Origin: JAABRU01 sp050180235
Lineage (GTDB): Bacteria; Desulfobacterota; Desulfobacteria; Desulfobacterales; Desulfococcaceae
Reading direction: 5' to 3'
DNA: 5,787 nt
Assembly: GCA_050180235.1 (NCBI GenBank)
Contig: JBFXEJ010000187.1
Location: forward strand, 1-5,787
Below the pieces are notes generated by a model. It did no database searches and had not been told where the DNA came from. It saw nothing but the letters and a program-made list of their open reading frames with translations. A program made the position numbers and the translations under genes. Every line of letters begins with the position of its first letter. The stretch's first letter is position 1. Of this stretch, positions 1-5,787 are shown in pieces.

Positions 1-29
1 TACACGAAAATTTTTGTTTGAGTACTTAT

Positions 30-62
30 TTATGAGAAATAATTATTGACAATTACTCATAA
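30..62. promoter_or_regulatory. Dyad overlapping the -35 box, possible operator
   Basis: TTATGAG at 30-36 is mirrored exactly by CTCATAA at 56-62, with 19 bases between. The -35 box (46-51) lies inside the dyad, so a dimeric protein bound here would block or modulate RNA polymerase. The regulator is unknown. The UPF0251 protein encoded just downstream has a helix-turn-helix and could be autoregulatory, but nothing in the sequence proves this. Confidence 0.4.
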
Positions 63-74
63 CTTGCATACACT
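46..74 (+). promoter_or_regulatory. Sigma70-type promoter of the UPF0251-Mrp operon
   Basis: The sequence shows a perfect -35 box TTGACA at 46-51 and a -10 box TACACT at 69-74, separated by 17 bases. The -10 matches the TATAAT consensus at four of six positions. Transcription would start near 80-82, leaving a leader of about 40 bases before the start codon at 120. Surrounding DNA is AT-rich, as expected for a promoter. No other start-proximal promoter of similar quality was seen. Promoter activity itself is inferred. Confidence 0.75.
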
Positions 75-108
75 CTTTTATCAGTTTATTCTCTTATTAA
101 CCTCTTAA

Positions 109-114
109 AAGGAG
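109..114 (+). promoter_or_regulatory. Ribosome binding site of the UPF0251 gene
   Basis: AAGGAG at 109-114 is a strong Shine-Dalgarno sequence five bases before the ATG at 120, and supports that start over the internal ATG codons. Confidence 0.8.
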
Positions 115-119
115 CATAT

Positions 120-536
120 ATGGTAAGACCAAAGAAAAACCGTGTGGTGGCATTTAATCCGGAAATCAGTTATTTCAAACCCAGGGGCATTCCCATGACC
201 AGTCTCACGGAAGTCTCTCTGACAGTGGATGAACGGGAATCCATCCGGCTTTCAGACCTTCTGGGCATGTCCTATGAGGATGCAGGCAGAAGCATGGGCG
301 TTTCCAGGGCCACTTTTGGGCGGATCATCCAGAGGGCACGGAAGGTGATAGCGGATGCGCTTGTCAATGGCAAGGCCATCAATGTCGAGGGTGGGAATTA
401 TACGATGCTGGAAGGGGATACCCGGATTTTTATGTGCGAAAAATGCAAACATAAATGGGAAGAACCCAAAGGCACGGGCAGGCCGGAACACTGCCCTGAA
501 TGTAAACACGAATATTTTCAAAGGATTGCCGAATAG
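120..536 (+). CDS. UPF0251 (DUF134) family HTH/zinc-ribbon protein
   Basis: A 138-residue probable DNA-binding protein. The N-terminus (MVRPKKNRVV) and the segment around residues 37-80 match the UPF0251/DUF134 family. That segment resembles a sigma70 region-4 helix-turn-helix: DERESIRLSDLLGMSYEDAG, then the probable recognition helix in GVSRATFGRIIQRARK. The C-terminal third carries two CxxC pairs (Cys106/Cys109 and Cys125/Cys128), spaced as a zinc ribbon that would bind one metal ion. In the family, DUF134 proteins often sit beside Mrp-type ATPases or NifX-like cofactor proteins; here an Mrp gene follows 113 bases after the stop, on the same strand with no terminator between. The start is supported by the AAGGAG site and an upstream promoter. 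The biochemical role of the family is not established; a regulator of iron-sulfur or metal cofactor genes is an inference. Confidence 0.9.
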   Translation: MVRPKKNRVVAFNPEISYFKPRGIPMTSLTEVSLTVDERESIRLSDLLGMSYEDAGRSMGVSRATFGRIIQRARKVIADALVNGKAINVEGGNYTMLEGDTRIFMCEKCKHKWEEPKGTGRPEHCPECKHEYFQRIAE

Positions 537-633
537 TCGGCAGATTCACTGGATGCCGGGAGGAAATAAAAACCACCTGGAAGGATCAGGGTGGAACACT
601 GTCCGGTTTGTTGTTATTTGGAAAGTATGCAGT

Positions 634-639
634 AAGGAG
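634..639 (+). promoter_or_regulatory. Ribosome binding site fixing the Mrp start at 650
   Basis: AAGGAG at 634-639 lies ten bases before the in-frame ATG at 650. The reading frame stays open back to a TTG at 608, but that codon lies upstream of this site and adds 14 residues unlike the family. ATG 656 is another in-frame possibility, at 16 bases spacing. 650 is the best supported start. Confidence 0.7.
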
Positions 640-649
640 AAATGGTATT

Positions 650-1495
650 ATGGAAATGATCAGTGGGGGAAGTTGCAGTGCTGCAAAACACAAAAAGGAA
701 CAGGATGAACAGGATGAGGCACTGAAAGGTTCTTTGGAAAAAATCCGTTATAAATTCATAGTTATGAGCGGAAAAGGCGGCGTAGGCAAAAGCAGTGTCA
801 CTGTGAACCTGGGCATGGCTCTTGCCAAAAAAGGGTTTAAGACAGGAATCATGGATGTGGATATTCACGGCCCGGATGTTCCCCGGATGCTGGGCATCAG
901 CAATGAGATGCTGGGGGTGAACGCAGAGCGGAAACTGACACCTCTGAATTATTCGGAAAACCTCTCTGCCGTGTCCATTGAATCCCTCAGCGCAAGCAAG
1001 GATGATGCCATTATCTGGCGGGGGCCTATAAAGCATTCGGTAATCCGCCAGTTTATCGGGGATGTGGAATGGGGAAAACTGGATTTTCTGCTTATTGATT
1101 CCCCGCCCGGAACCGGTGACGAACCACTGAGCGTGGCACAGGTTATCACAGATGCCAGAGCCATAATTGTCACCACACCGCAGGAAATTTCCCTGGCGGA
1201 TGTGAGAAAATCCATCAATTTCTGCAAAACTGTGAAAATGGATATTTTCGGTCTGATTGAAAATATGAGCGGTTTTCACTGTCCCCACTGCGGTAAGCCC
1301 ATTGATATGTTCGGCACAGGCGGAGGGGAAAAAACCGCAAAAGATTTCGGCATCCATTTTTTGGGACGGATTCCCTTTGATCCCAAAGTGGTGGCCTGCG
1401 GGGATTCCGGAACCTGCTATCAGGATCTCTACAAAGAATCTCCGGTGACAGCGGCTTTTGAGTCTGTAGCTTCCCGAATGGCGGAACTGGCCTGA
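650..1495 (+). CDS. Mrp/NBP35-type P-loop ATPase, iron-sulfur carrier
   Basis: A 281-residue cytoplasmic ATPase of the MinD/Mrp/NBP35 group, which carries or inserts iron-sulfur clusters into apo-proteins. Numbered from the ATG at 650, the deviant Walker A motif KGGVGKSS is at 42-49. The switch segment DVDIHGPD, typical of Mrp rather than MinD, is at 69-76, and WRGP at 123-126. The Walker B region LLIDSPPGTGDEP is at about 147-159. NMSGF leads into the CPHC pair (Cys211/Cys214), the bridging-cluster site of family dimers. The N-terminal extension has only one cysteine (Cys9) in a Lys/Glu/Asp-rich stretch, so the four-cysteine NBP35-type cluster site is absent. Length is normal for short bacterial Mrp proteins. 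It is cotranscribed with the UPF0251 gene upstream. I leave the symbol blank because mrp, apbC and minD-like labels are used inconsistently for this clade. Confidence 0.93.
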   Translation: MEMISGGSCSAAKHKKEQDEQDEALKGSLEKIRYKFIVMSGKGGVGKSSVTVNLGMALAKKGFKTGIMDVDIHGPDVPRMLGISNEMLGVNAERKLTPLNYSENLSAVSIESLSASKDDAIIWRGPIKHSVIRQFIGDVEWGKLDFLLIDSPPGTGDEPLSVAQVITDARAIIVTTPQEISLADVRKSINFCKTVKMDIFGLIENMSGFHCPHCGKPIDMFGTGGGEKTAKDFGIHFLGRIPFDPKVVACGDSGTCYQDLYKESPVTAAFESVASRMAELA

Positions 1496-1512
1496 ACCGG
1501 ACGTAAGGATTA

Positions 1513-1650
1513 AGGTGATTTCCATTAATGATTATACCGTTTTTCGTAGGGCGGGCACGGCTTTTTGTGCCCGCCGTCCTGCTGAAACGGTGGGCACAAA
1601 AAGCCGTGCCCACCCTACAATGATGGTACATTTTTTCATGGAAATTGCCT
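1513..1650. repeat. Long palindromic repeat element (REP/MITE-like)
   Basis: The core is a pair of 31-base arms, 1547-1577 and 1587-1617, which are reverse complements at 29 of 31 positions around a 9-base loop. Each arm has the form TAGGGYGGGCACGG followed by CTTTTTGTGCCCRCCGT. The symmetry extends further: ATTTCCAT at 1518-1525 is mirrored by ATGGAAAT at 1638-1645, lying 21 and 20 bases outside the core, and AGG at 1513-1515 by CCT at 1648-1650. GTAGGGTGGGCA-type sequences recur in the intergenic DNA of many bacteria, often as REP-like units. Here it sits 17 bases after the mrp-type stop codon and would also form a strong hairpin in that transcript. Mobility is inferred, not shown. Confidence 0.75.
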
Positions 1651-1665
1651 AAAACTGCTCAGGCA

Positions 1666-1698
1666 GGGCAAAGGGAATTTTTCCCTTTGCCCTTTTTT
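1666..1698 (+). terminator. Rho-independent terminator of the UPF0251-Mrp operon
   Basis: A perfect 12-base-pair stem, GGGCAAAGGGAA at 1666-1677 with TTCCCTTTGCCC at 1681-1692, closes a three-base loop and runs directly into six T residues (1693-1698). It works in the plus direction only, since no T-run follows the stem on the other strand. It ends the operon 170 bases after the ATPase stop codon, with the long palindrome in the transcribed 3' region. Confidence 0.9.
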
Positions 1699-1706
1699 GT
1701 CAGGAA

Positions 1707-1822
1707 ATCCGGAGTGCATAAACCGCATATGTCCGGTATAATACAGGTTCGCAATTGGTTTTATACAATCCGGAATGCAAATCCGGAGGAGTGCAGAAAT
1801 TAAGCGTAGCGGTTTTCTGCAC
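1707..1822. repeat. Degenerate ATCCGGA repeats with a hairpin
   Basis: Three similar units are visible: ATCCGGAGTGCATA at 1707-1720, ATCCGGAATGCAA at 1768-1780 and ATCCGGAGGAGTGCAGAAA at 1781-1799. The last unit opens a hairpin: GTGCAGAAA at 1791-1799 pairs exactly with TTTCTGCAC at 1814-1822 around a 14-base loop. A wider pair, ATACAAT at 1763-1769 and ATTGTAT at 1849-1855, brackets the hairpin. No reading frame of note crosses the stretch. It looks like a decayed repetitive element; I do not recognise the family. Confidence 0.45.
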
Positions 1823-1872
1823 ACGCCCAAAGCAGAAAAACTGACGGTATTGTATCAAATCAATGGAGAATC

Positions 1873-2000
1873 GTTATAATACCAAATCACTTTCAAAATT
1901 CGGGGAATGCCTCTTTTTTTTAACAGCGAAAAACACGGACAGCACGAAAAAACAGCATTTGGCATACTCATATTTTGAAAGCGAATTGGTTGGTATAAGC
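1873..2000. mobile_element. MITE-like palindromic element next to the RM gene
   Basis: The two ends of this roughly 128-base stretch are imperfect inverted repeats of about 40 bases. Matching blocks are ATACCAA (1879-1885) with TTGGTAT (1990-1996), CTTTCAAAAT (1890-1899) with ATTTTGAAAG (1972-1981), and ATGCC (1907-1911) with GGCAT (1961-1965). The middle holds a T8 run (1914-1921) and three ACAGC units (1923, 1939, 1952) in AC/GA-rich DNA. It encodes nothing. Its right edge is 15 bases from the stop codon of the restriction-modification gene. Size, terminal symmetry and lack of coding fit a non-autonomous miniature element; TA-rich ends are compatible with a TA-targeting transposase, but no target duplication can be defined from one copy. 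Confidence 0.6.
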
Positions 2001-2015
2001 ACCGGACCTGCCGCA

Positions 2016-4706
2016 TTATTGCTGTGAGTCTGTCTCTGATTCTGTTTTTTGACGGTTTAACAGAAACAGATTTTCATTATAAGAGCCTGATTCACTGTAT
2101 TTCCAACCGTAACAGCCGCACACTTCCTTATCAAGTTTTTTGTGCAGTTTGAAAATAACAGAAGAAGGTTCTTCGAAAAACTTATTATACAGAACTGTCA
2201 TTGTGCATTTTCGGGAAACGGCTTCGTCAGTCCTGAATTTTTCAAGTTCTTTCATTATCTCTCTGACTTTTTCTTTGCTGCTTTCTTTTGCATTGTTCGG
2301 GAACGGGAAGGTTTCAAAACACGTTGTATTGGTGTATCTGGTGTCGGATTTCAGCGTTGAACTTTGTGCTGATACCCAATCCAAATGAATTTTTGAATTC
2401 AATATTCCCAGAATAAAAAAATCATCGCTTGCAATTACCATGTTTGCCTCGCATGGAAGGATTGAAATATCAATGGCACGGAAACAGGTGTATTTTGCTA
2501 TTTTGGGAAGGCAGAAATAACATTTCAGACATTCCAATGCTTTTCTCATTATCGGTCTTGATCGGCCAAATAACCACCATTTTTCTTTTCTGCTTTTTTC
2601 TTTGTTTTTCATGCGTTCAGGTTTCACATATTTTTCAGCATGTGCAAAAGGCAGTTCATATCTGCCTGCCTGTTCCAAAGGCATATCATTGAAATCAATC
2701 ACCCATTCAAGCGCAATACCCGGATTTACCAAAGATTTGCCGTCAATCATCGGTTTCAGAACATCTTTGTTTTTGGCATCGGCTGCTATCCATTTTTTTG
2801 CGGTTTCGGCAGATACTGAAAATCCTTTTCCTGATAATTCGCAACCCTGAAAAGATTTTCCAAGATTTTCAGCAAGACGTCCGGCTCCTGTATAATCTGT
2901 CTGCGCCTTCAGGCTTGAATTTATGTATTTCACTTTCTTTTCATCAAGATACAGATCGGAAGGAATATCTTTTCTGTTTTTGACCCAGTTCACAATGCTT
3001 ACATGAACATTTGCAGTTCCGCTCCATACCTGTGTTGAAACAGCATTTGTTATGATTCCTTTGTTTTCAGTGATATATTCAAGACCTGCTTTTCTTGTGA
3101 CTCCCTGTGCCACTGAATTTGTGCCGACCAGACCGATTCTTTTTGCACTGCTGTCATGGGCTTTCCGGAACCACAGCGCACAGTAATCAGGCTGGCCTTT
3201 TACGTTCGGAAATGCTTTATATATTTTTTCTGCGTATTCATCCCCTCTTTCTGTCCGAAGATATTTGCCACCCAGAAAAGGGGGATTTCCTATGATAATA
3301 TCAGTTTTCGGCCAGTCACAGAAAAGAGCGTCATTTGCTGTGATATTTTTGTCAAGATCATCAAAAGGCAGTGTTCTGTCTTCAAAATCCAGTGAAAGCT
3401 GATTCTTTTTTATAAATGAAATAAGTTGGTCATTAAATATTTTTTTCCCAATGGACAAAGTGACTTTTGCAAGTTCCACAGCAAAGGGATTGCTGTCAAT
3501 TCCGTAAAACTGTTTCAGTCTGATAACCGAATAAACATCCTGTATGCGGTAACTTTTAAAATTTTCACTGATTTTTGCAAGTATTTCAATTTCAAGAGTC
3601 TTTAACTCTCTTAGTGCGATATACAGAAAATTTCCGCTGCCGCAGGCTGGATCCAATACTTTGATTTTGCCAAGTTCTTCCCTTATTTTCAGTAAATTCT
3701 CAAGAGTTGATGCAGCATTTATTTTCTCTGCAAAGGGATTTATAATTGCGGGTCTGACAATTTTCATTATGTCTTTTTCACAGGTGTAATGCGCTCCTGT
3801 GGCGTGCTGCTCCCTGCTGTCCATGCTGTATTCAAATATGTTCCCGAAAATCGCGGGTTCTATTCTGCTCCAGTCAAATTTTGCTGTTTCCTCCAGAAGA
3901 TCAATTTCACAGGCATTCAGTTGCACTGGATTGATTTCTTTGAATATTCCACCGTTGAAATAATTTACGTCCCTGAATATGCCTTCTTTGGCTTTTTTCG
4001 GACTGTTCATCTGCCGGAAAAGAGCGGTTATCCATTCATTGGCAGACTGATTTTTCTTACCTTCCTGCAGTAATGCCAAAAAATAATCCGCAATGGGAAA
4101 AAGGCCAATATCTTCAGAAAAAAGGCAAACAAGCAGTTGAAGCACAAATTTCTGAATTTTTTCTTTATCTTCTCCTCTGTCAATCAGTGAATGGTATATT
4201 CCCAGCAGCTTTCCGACTGCCTCTTTCGTAACTTTTTCCACATTGTTGCAGAAAACCGGTTCTATTGGCTCTTTGGACAAAAAAGCCAAAGCTCTCCATC
4301 TGGTTTTCAGTTCTTCCACTGTCAGAGAATCCAGCGGAGAATTCTGCATAAACCAGTTGAATATCAGAAAACGGTCAAAATTGCACAGTACAACAAAAGG
4401 GTTTTTTTCTTCCCTGTAACTTTTATCCCAGTATTCTCTTGCCTGAAATATATGATCCGCAAGGTCTTTTCCCATTGATTTCATTTCTATTATTACTTTG
4501 CCCGGAAAAAGAAGGTCTTCAAATTTCGTTGTTTTGCCGGTTTTAATCCGTTTTTCAAACCTGGCTCCTGCATCATGGCAGTCTGCATAACCAAATATCT
4601 GAAACAGCCGGTTCAGAAAAGTCTGTGCTTCCCCTTTTTCATAACCTTCCAAAGTTTTTGCAAAGGCTATGAAATTGTCAATTCTTTCATTTATTGATGC
4701 GGTCAT
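2016..4706 (-). CDS. MmeI-like Type IIL restriction-modification enzyme
   Basis: An 896-residue single-chain enzyme predicted to cut and methylate the same DNA site, close to the 919 residues of MmeI. Residues 1-150 form the nuclease part: Asp64, nine residues, then Glu74-Met-Lys76, the PD-(D/E)XK spacing of MmeI (D70/E80/K82), followed by SMGKDL. Residues about 155-300 are a helical spacer. The gamma-class N6-adenine methyltransferase follows: ATGAHYT (302-308), SAM-binding motif I DPACGSGNF (352-360), IDSNPFAVELAK (403-414), and catalytic motif IV NPPFLGG (474-480). From about 617 to 800 lies a target recognition domain, with GKGF and EKWWLFGRSRP as family landmarks, then a C-terminal helical part. 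All catalytic residues look intact and no frameshift is seen. The ATG has only a weak AGG site four bases upstream. Such enzymes need no partner gene, and none is seen. Hand-counted 60-base samples run 32-47% GC against 57-58% in neighbours, suggesting transfer. Site specificity cannot be read by eye. Confidence 0.9.
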   Translation of the reverse strand: MTASINERIDNFIAFAKTLEGYEKGEAQTFLNRLFQIFGYADCHDAGARFEKRIKTGKTTKFEDLLFPGKVIIEMKSMGKDLADHIFQAREYWDKSYREEKNPFVVLCNFDRFLIFNWFMQNSPLDSLTVEELKTRWRALAFLSKEPIEPVFCNNVEKVTKEAVGKLLGIYHSLIDRGEDKEKIQKFVLQLLVCLFSEDIGLFPIADYFLALLQEGKKNQSANEWITALFRQMNSPKKAKEGIFRDVNYFNGGIFKEINPVQLNACEIDLLEETAKFDWSRIEPAIFGNIFEYSMDSREQHATGAHYTCEKDIMKIVRPAIINPFAEKINAASTLENLLKIREELGKIKVLDPACGSGNFLYIALRELKTLEIEILAKISENFKSYRIQDVYSVIRLKQFYGIDSNPFAVELAKVTLSIGKKIFNDQLISFIKKNQLSLDFEDRTLPFDDLDKNITANDALFCDWPKTDIIIGNPPFLGGKYLRTERGDEYAEKIYKAFPNVKGQPDYCALWFRKAHDSSAKRIGLVGTNSVAQGVTRKAGLEYITENKGIITNAVSTQVWSGTANVHVSIVNWVKNRKDIPSDLYLDEKKVKYINSSLKAQTDYTGAGRLAENLGKSFQGCELSGKGFSVSAETAKKWIAADAKNKDVLKPMIDGKSLVNPGIALEWVIDFNDMPLEQAGRYELPFAHAEKYVKPERMKNKEKSRKEKWWLFGRSRPIMRKALECLKCYFCLPKIAKYTCFRAIDISILPCEANMVIASDDFFILGILNSKIHLDWVSAQSSTLKSDTRYTNTTCFETFPFPNNAKESSKEKVREIMKELEKFRTDEAVSRKCTMTVLYNKFFEEPSSVIFKLHKKLDKEVCGCYGWKYSESGSYNENLFLLNRQKTESETDSQQ

Positions 4707-4812
4707 TTTACCTATTGTTTCATTGCGTTATGATATTGATTATTGGAAAATATCTCTGATTCCCGGATGATTTCATCAGCCATTTGTCAATGCCATGTTC
4801 GGGCAGCCCCAT

Positions 4813-5676
4813 TTAAAATTTTTCAAATCCTTCATTCATCCCATCCGACTTTGGAAGAGATTTCACTTTATGATGTTTTTGCTCAGTAGGAGGTGCTGAT
4901 GGACTATCCGGTATTTCCTGCTGATCTCTGTCCAAAATTGTGATGGTTTTCCACAACCTTGCCGCCTGCTGCGTAAAACCTGCCGCTGTTGCCGAAAGTT
5001 CTTCTGCCATCGCGGAATTGTGCTGCGTGACCTGATCCAACTGCTGGATGGCGAGTGTAATCTGCTGAATGCCGGTGCTTTGTTCTTCACTGGCAGCGCT
5101 GATTTCCTGCGAGACATCCGCTGTTTTTTGGATGTCCGGAATCAGACGTTTCAACATGTCACTTGCTTTGTTCGCCAGCGTAACGCCGATCTGGGTTAAT
5201 TCCGCAATTTCCGCGGCAGTCTTCTGACTGCGTGCCGACAACTCGCGGACTTCCGTAGCCACGACAGCAAATCCTTTCCCATATTCCTGTGCTTTTGCTG
5301 CTTCAATCATGGCATTTAACGACAGCATCCGTGTCTGGCGTGCAATATCATCAACCATGACGATCTTTTTTTCAATTTTTTGCATAGCGGCAACCATTTC
5401 AAGGACTGTTGCTCCTGTGGTTATGGCATTATCAGCCGAATGGATGGCAGTCTGTTTCATCTGAAACGCATTGTCCGCATTCTGACGGATTGTCGCTGTC
5501 ATTTCCTGCATTGTTGCAGACACCTGTTCGGTTGAGGCAGCCTGTTCAGCGGCTCCCTGTGACAGGTTCTCTGCCCCCGTCTGGATCTCTTTACTCCCGG
5601 TCGTCAGTATCAGAGCGACATCCTTAATCATAATAATGGGCGTAATCATGCGCCTGCTTAAATAGTGTTCTGTCAA
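4813..5676 (-). CDS. N-terminally truncated methyl-accepting chemotaxis protein
   Basis: A 287-residue open frame holding almost only the cytoplasmic signalling domain of a chemotaxis receptor, the coiled-coil hairpin that binds CheW and CheA. The adaptation helices start around residue 25 (ENLSQGAAEQAASTEQ at 36-51). The conserved tip is at about 112-150: ARQTRMLSLNAMIEAAKAQE then YGKGFAVVATEVRELSARSQ. The return helix follows (EEQSTGIQQI, QHNSAMAEELSATAAGF to about 234), then a polar tail without a CheR-binding pentapeptide. Residues 7-20 (SRRMITPIIMIKDV) resemble the linker just after the second membrane helix of full receptors, so the sensor domain and both membrane helices are missing. 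A TAA stop lies two codons before the TTG at 5676, and a transposase tail overlaps that codon. The apparent starts are TTG 5676, ATG 5649 or ATG 5631; none has a convincing ribosome site. Most likely a remnant left by IS insertion; a soluble receptor-like protein is the alternative. Confidence 0.85.
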   Translation of the reverse strand: MTEHYLSRRMITPIIMIKDVALILTTGSKEIQTGAENLSQGAAEQAASTEQVSATMQEMTATIRQNADNAFQMKQTAIHSADNAITTGATVLEMVAAMQKIEKKIVMVDDIARQTRMLSLNAMIEAAKAQEYGKGFAVVATEVRELSARSQKTAAEIAELTQIGVTLANKASDMLKRLIPDIQKTADVSQEISAASEEQSTGIQQITLAIQQLDQVTQHNSAMAEELSATAAGFTQQAARLWKTITILDRDQQEIPDSPSAPPTEQKHHKVKSLPKSDGMNEGFEKF

Positions 5677-5787
5677 GGTTTAACTGACGGATAAAGTCGC
5701 TTCAGTTTTATTCTCGCATCCTTTGTTCTGAACTGCCAGTCCACACCTTTCATATTCCTGTTCCGTTCTTTATACCATTCGGCAGTC
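5673..5787 (-). CDS. 3' end of a transposase, probably IS630-like (partial)
   Basis: The last 37 codons of a gene entering from beyond the window end read from 5786 to a TGA at 5673-5675. The peptide includes TAEWYKERNRN and then VDWQFRTKDARIKLKRLYPS, ending VKP. The W-x-F-x-T-x-DARIKL-x-x-LYP pattern is one I associate with C-termini of DDE transposases of the IS630 group; this is recognition from memory over a short stretch. The stop shares bases with the TTG codon that opens the chemotaxis fragment on the same strand. The right end of the element should therefore lie within the next few tens of bases, roughly 5650-5672, although no terminal repeat can be confirmed without the other end. 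The catalytic residues are outside the window. Confidence 0.6.
   Translation of the reverse strand, partial: TAEWYKERNRNMKGVDWQFRTKDARIKLKRLYPSVKP

Noticed and set aside
608..649. Upstream TTG start for the Mrp protein
   Set aside because: The added 14 residues do not look like the family, and the good AAGGAG site lies downstream of this codon, in place for ATG 650.
614..1525. A 303-codon open frame on the minus strand opposite the Mrp gene
   Set aside because: It mirrors the Mrp coding sequence, has no family likeness and no ribosome site, and its residues are those expected from antisense of a GC-richer gene.
1547..1617. The long inverted repeat considered as the operon terminator
   Set aside because: No T-run follows the stem directly, while a much better terminator with six T residues lies at 1666-1698.
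1496..2015. CRISPR array in the repeat-rich intergenic region
   Set aside because: The repeats are inverted or short and degenerate. There are no evenly spaced direct repeats with unique spacers and no cas gene.
2140..4478. Several plus-strand open frames of 60-95 codons inside the restriction-modification gene
   Set aside because: They are antisense shadows, rich in Phe, Ser and Cys, with no ribosome sites or family features.
4715..4783. A 23-codon minus-strand frame (MADEIIRESEIFSN...) just before the restriction-modification gene, considered as a small controller or antitoxin
   Set aside because: It has no ribosome site and no recognisable domain, and it is too short to be a C-protein or antitoxin. 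The 106-base gap probably holds only the leader.
4750..4790. TTGACA on the minus strand near 4780, considered as the -35 box of the restriction-modification gene
   Set aside because: At 17 bases spacing the -10 position reads TCCGGG, which is not a usable -10 box; no convincing promoter was found in the gap.

Overview
This window looks like a piece of a Gram-negative, probably sulfate-reducing, deltaproteobacterial (Desulfobacterota) chromosome. That placement is an inference. It rests on the pairing of a UPF0251/DUF134 regulator with an Mrp-type ATPase, on the style of the chemotaxis-receptor signalling domain, and on intergenic DNA full of palindromic repeats. No rRNA or tRNA is present to settle the taxonomy.

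Layout. Bases 1-119 hold a good sigma70-type promoter (TTGACA, 17-base spacer, TACACT) with a dyad over its -35 box. Bases 120-1495 are a two-gene plus-strand operon: a UPF0251 helix-turn-helix/zinc-ribbon protein, then an Mrp/NBP35 P-loop ATPase of the iron-sulfur carrier type. Bases 1496-2015 contain no gene but are full of structure: a long near-perfect inverted repeat (core 1547-1617), a textbook rho-independent terminator (1666-1698), a patch of short degenerate ATCCGGA repeats with a hairpin (1707-1822), and a MITE-like palindromic element (about 1873-2000). Bases 2016-4706 (minus strand) encode one 896-residue protein that reads as a complete MmeI-like (Type IIL) restriction-modification enzyme, with nuclease, adenine methyltransferase and target-recognition parts in one chain. 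Bases 4813-5676 (minus) hold the cytoplasmic signalling domain of a methyl-accepting chemotaxis protein that has lost its sensor and membrane segments. The last 115 bases (minus) are the 3' end of a transposase, probably IS630-like, whose stop codon overlaps the apparent TTG start of the receptor fragment.

How it fits together. The left operon looks like conserved housekeeping iron-sulfur metabolism under its own promoter and terminator. Everything right of the terminator looks accessory: repeats, a solitary restriction-modification gene that is visibly more AT-rich than the genes on either side, and an IS-decapitated chemotaxis gene. I see no new multi-gene defence system. The most notable items are the single-chain restriction-modification enzyme with unknown specificity, the two palindromic intergenic elements, and the transposase/receptor junction.
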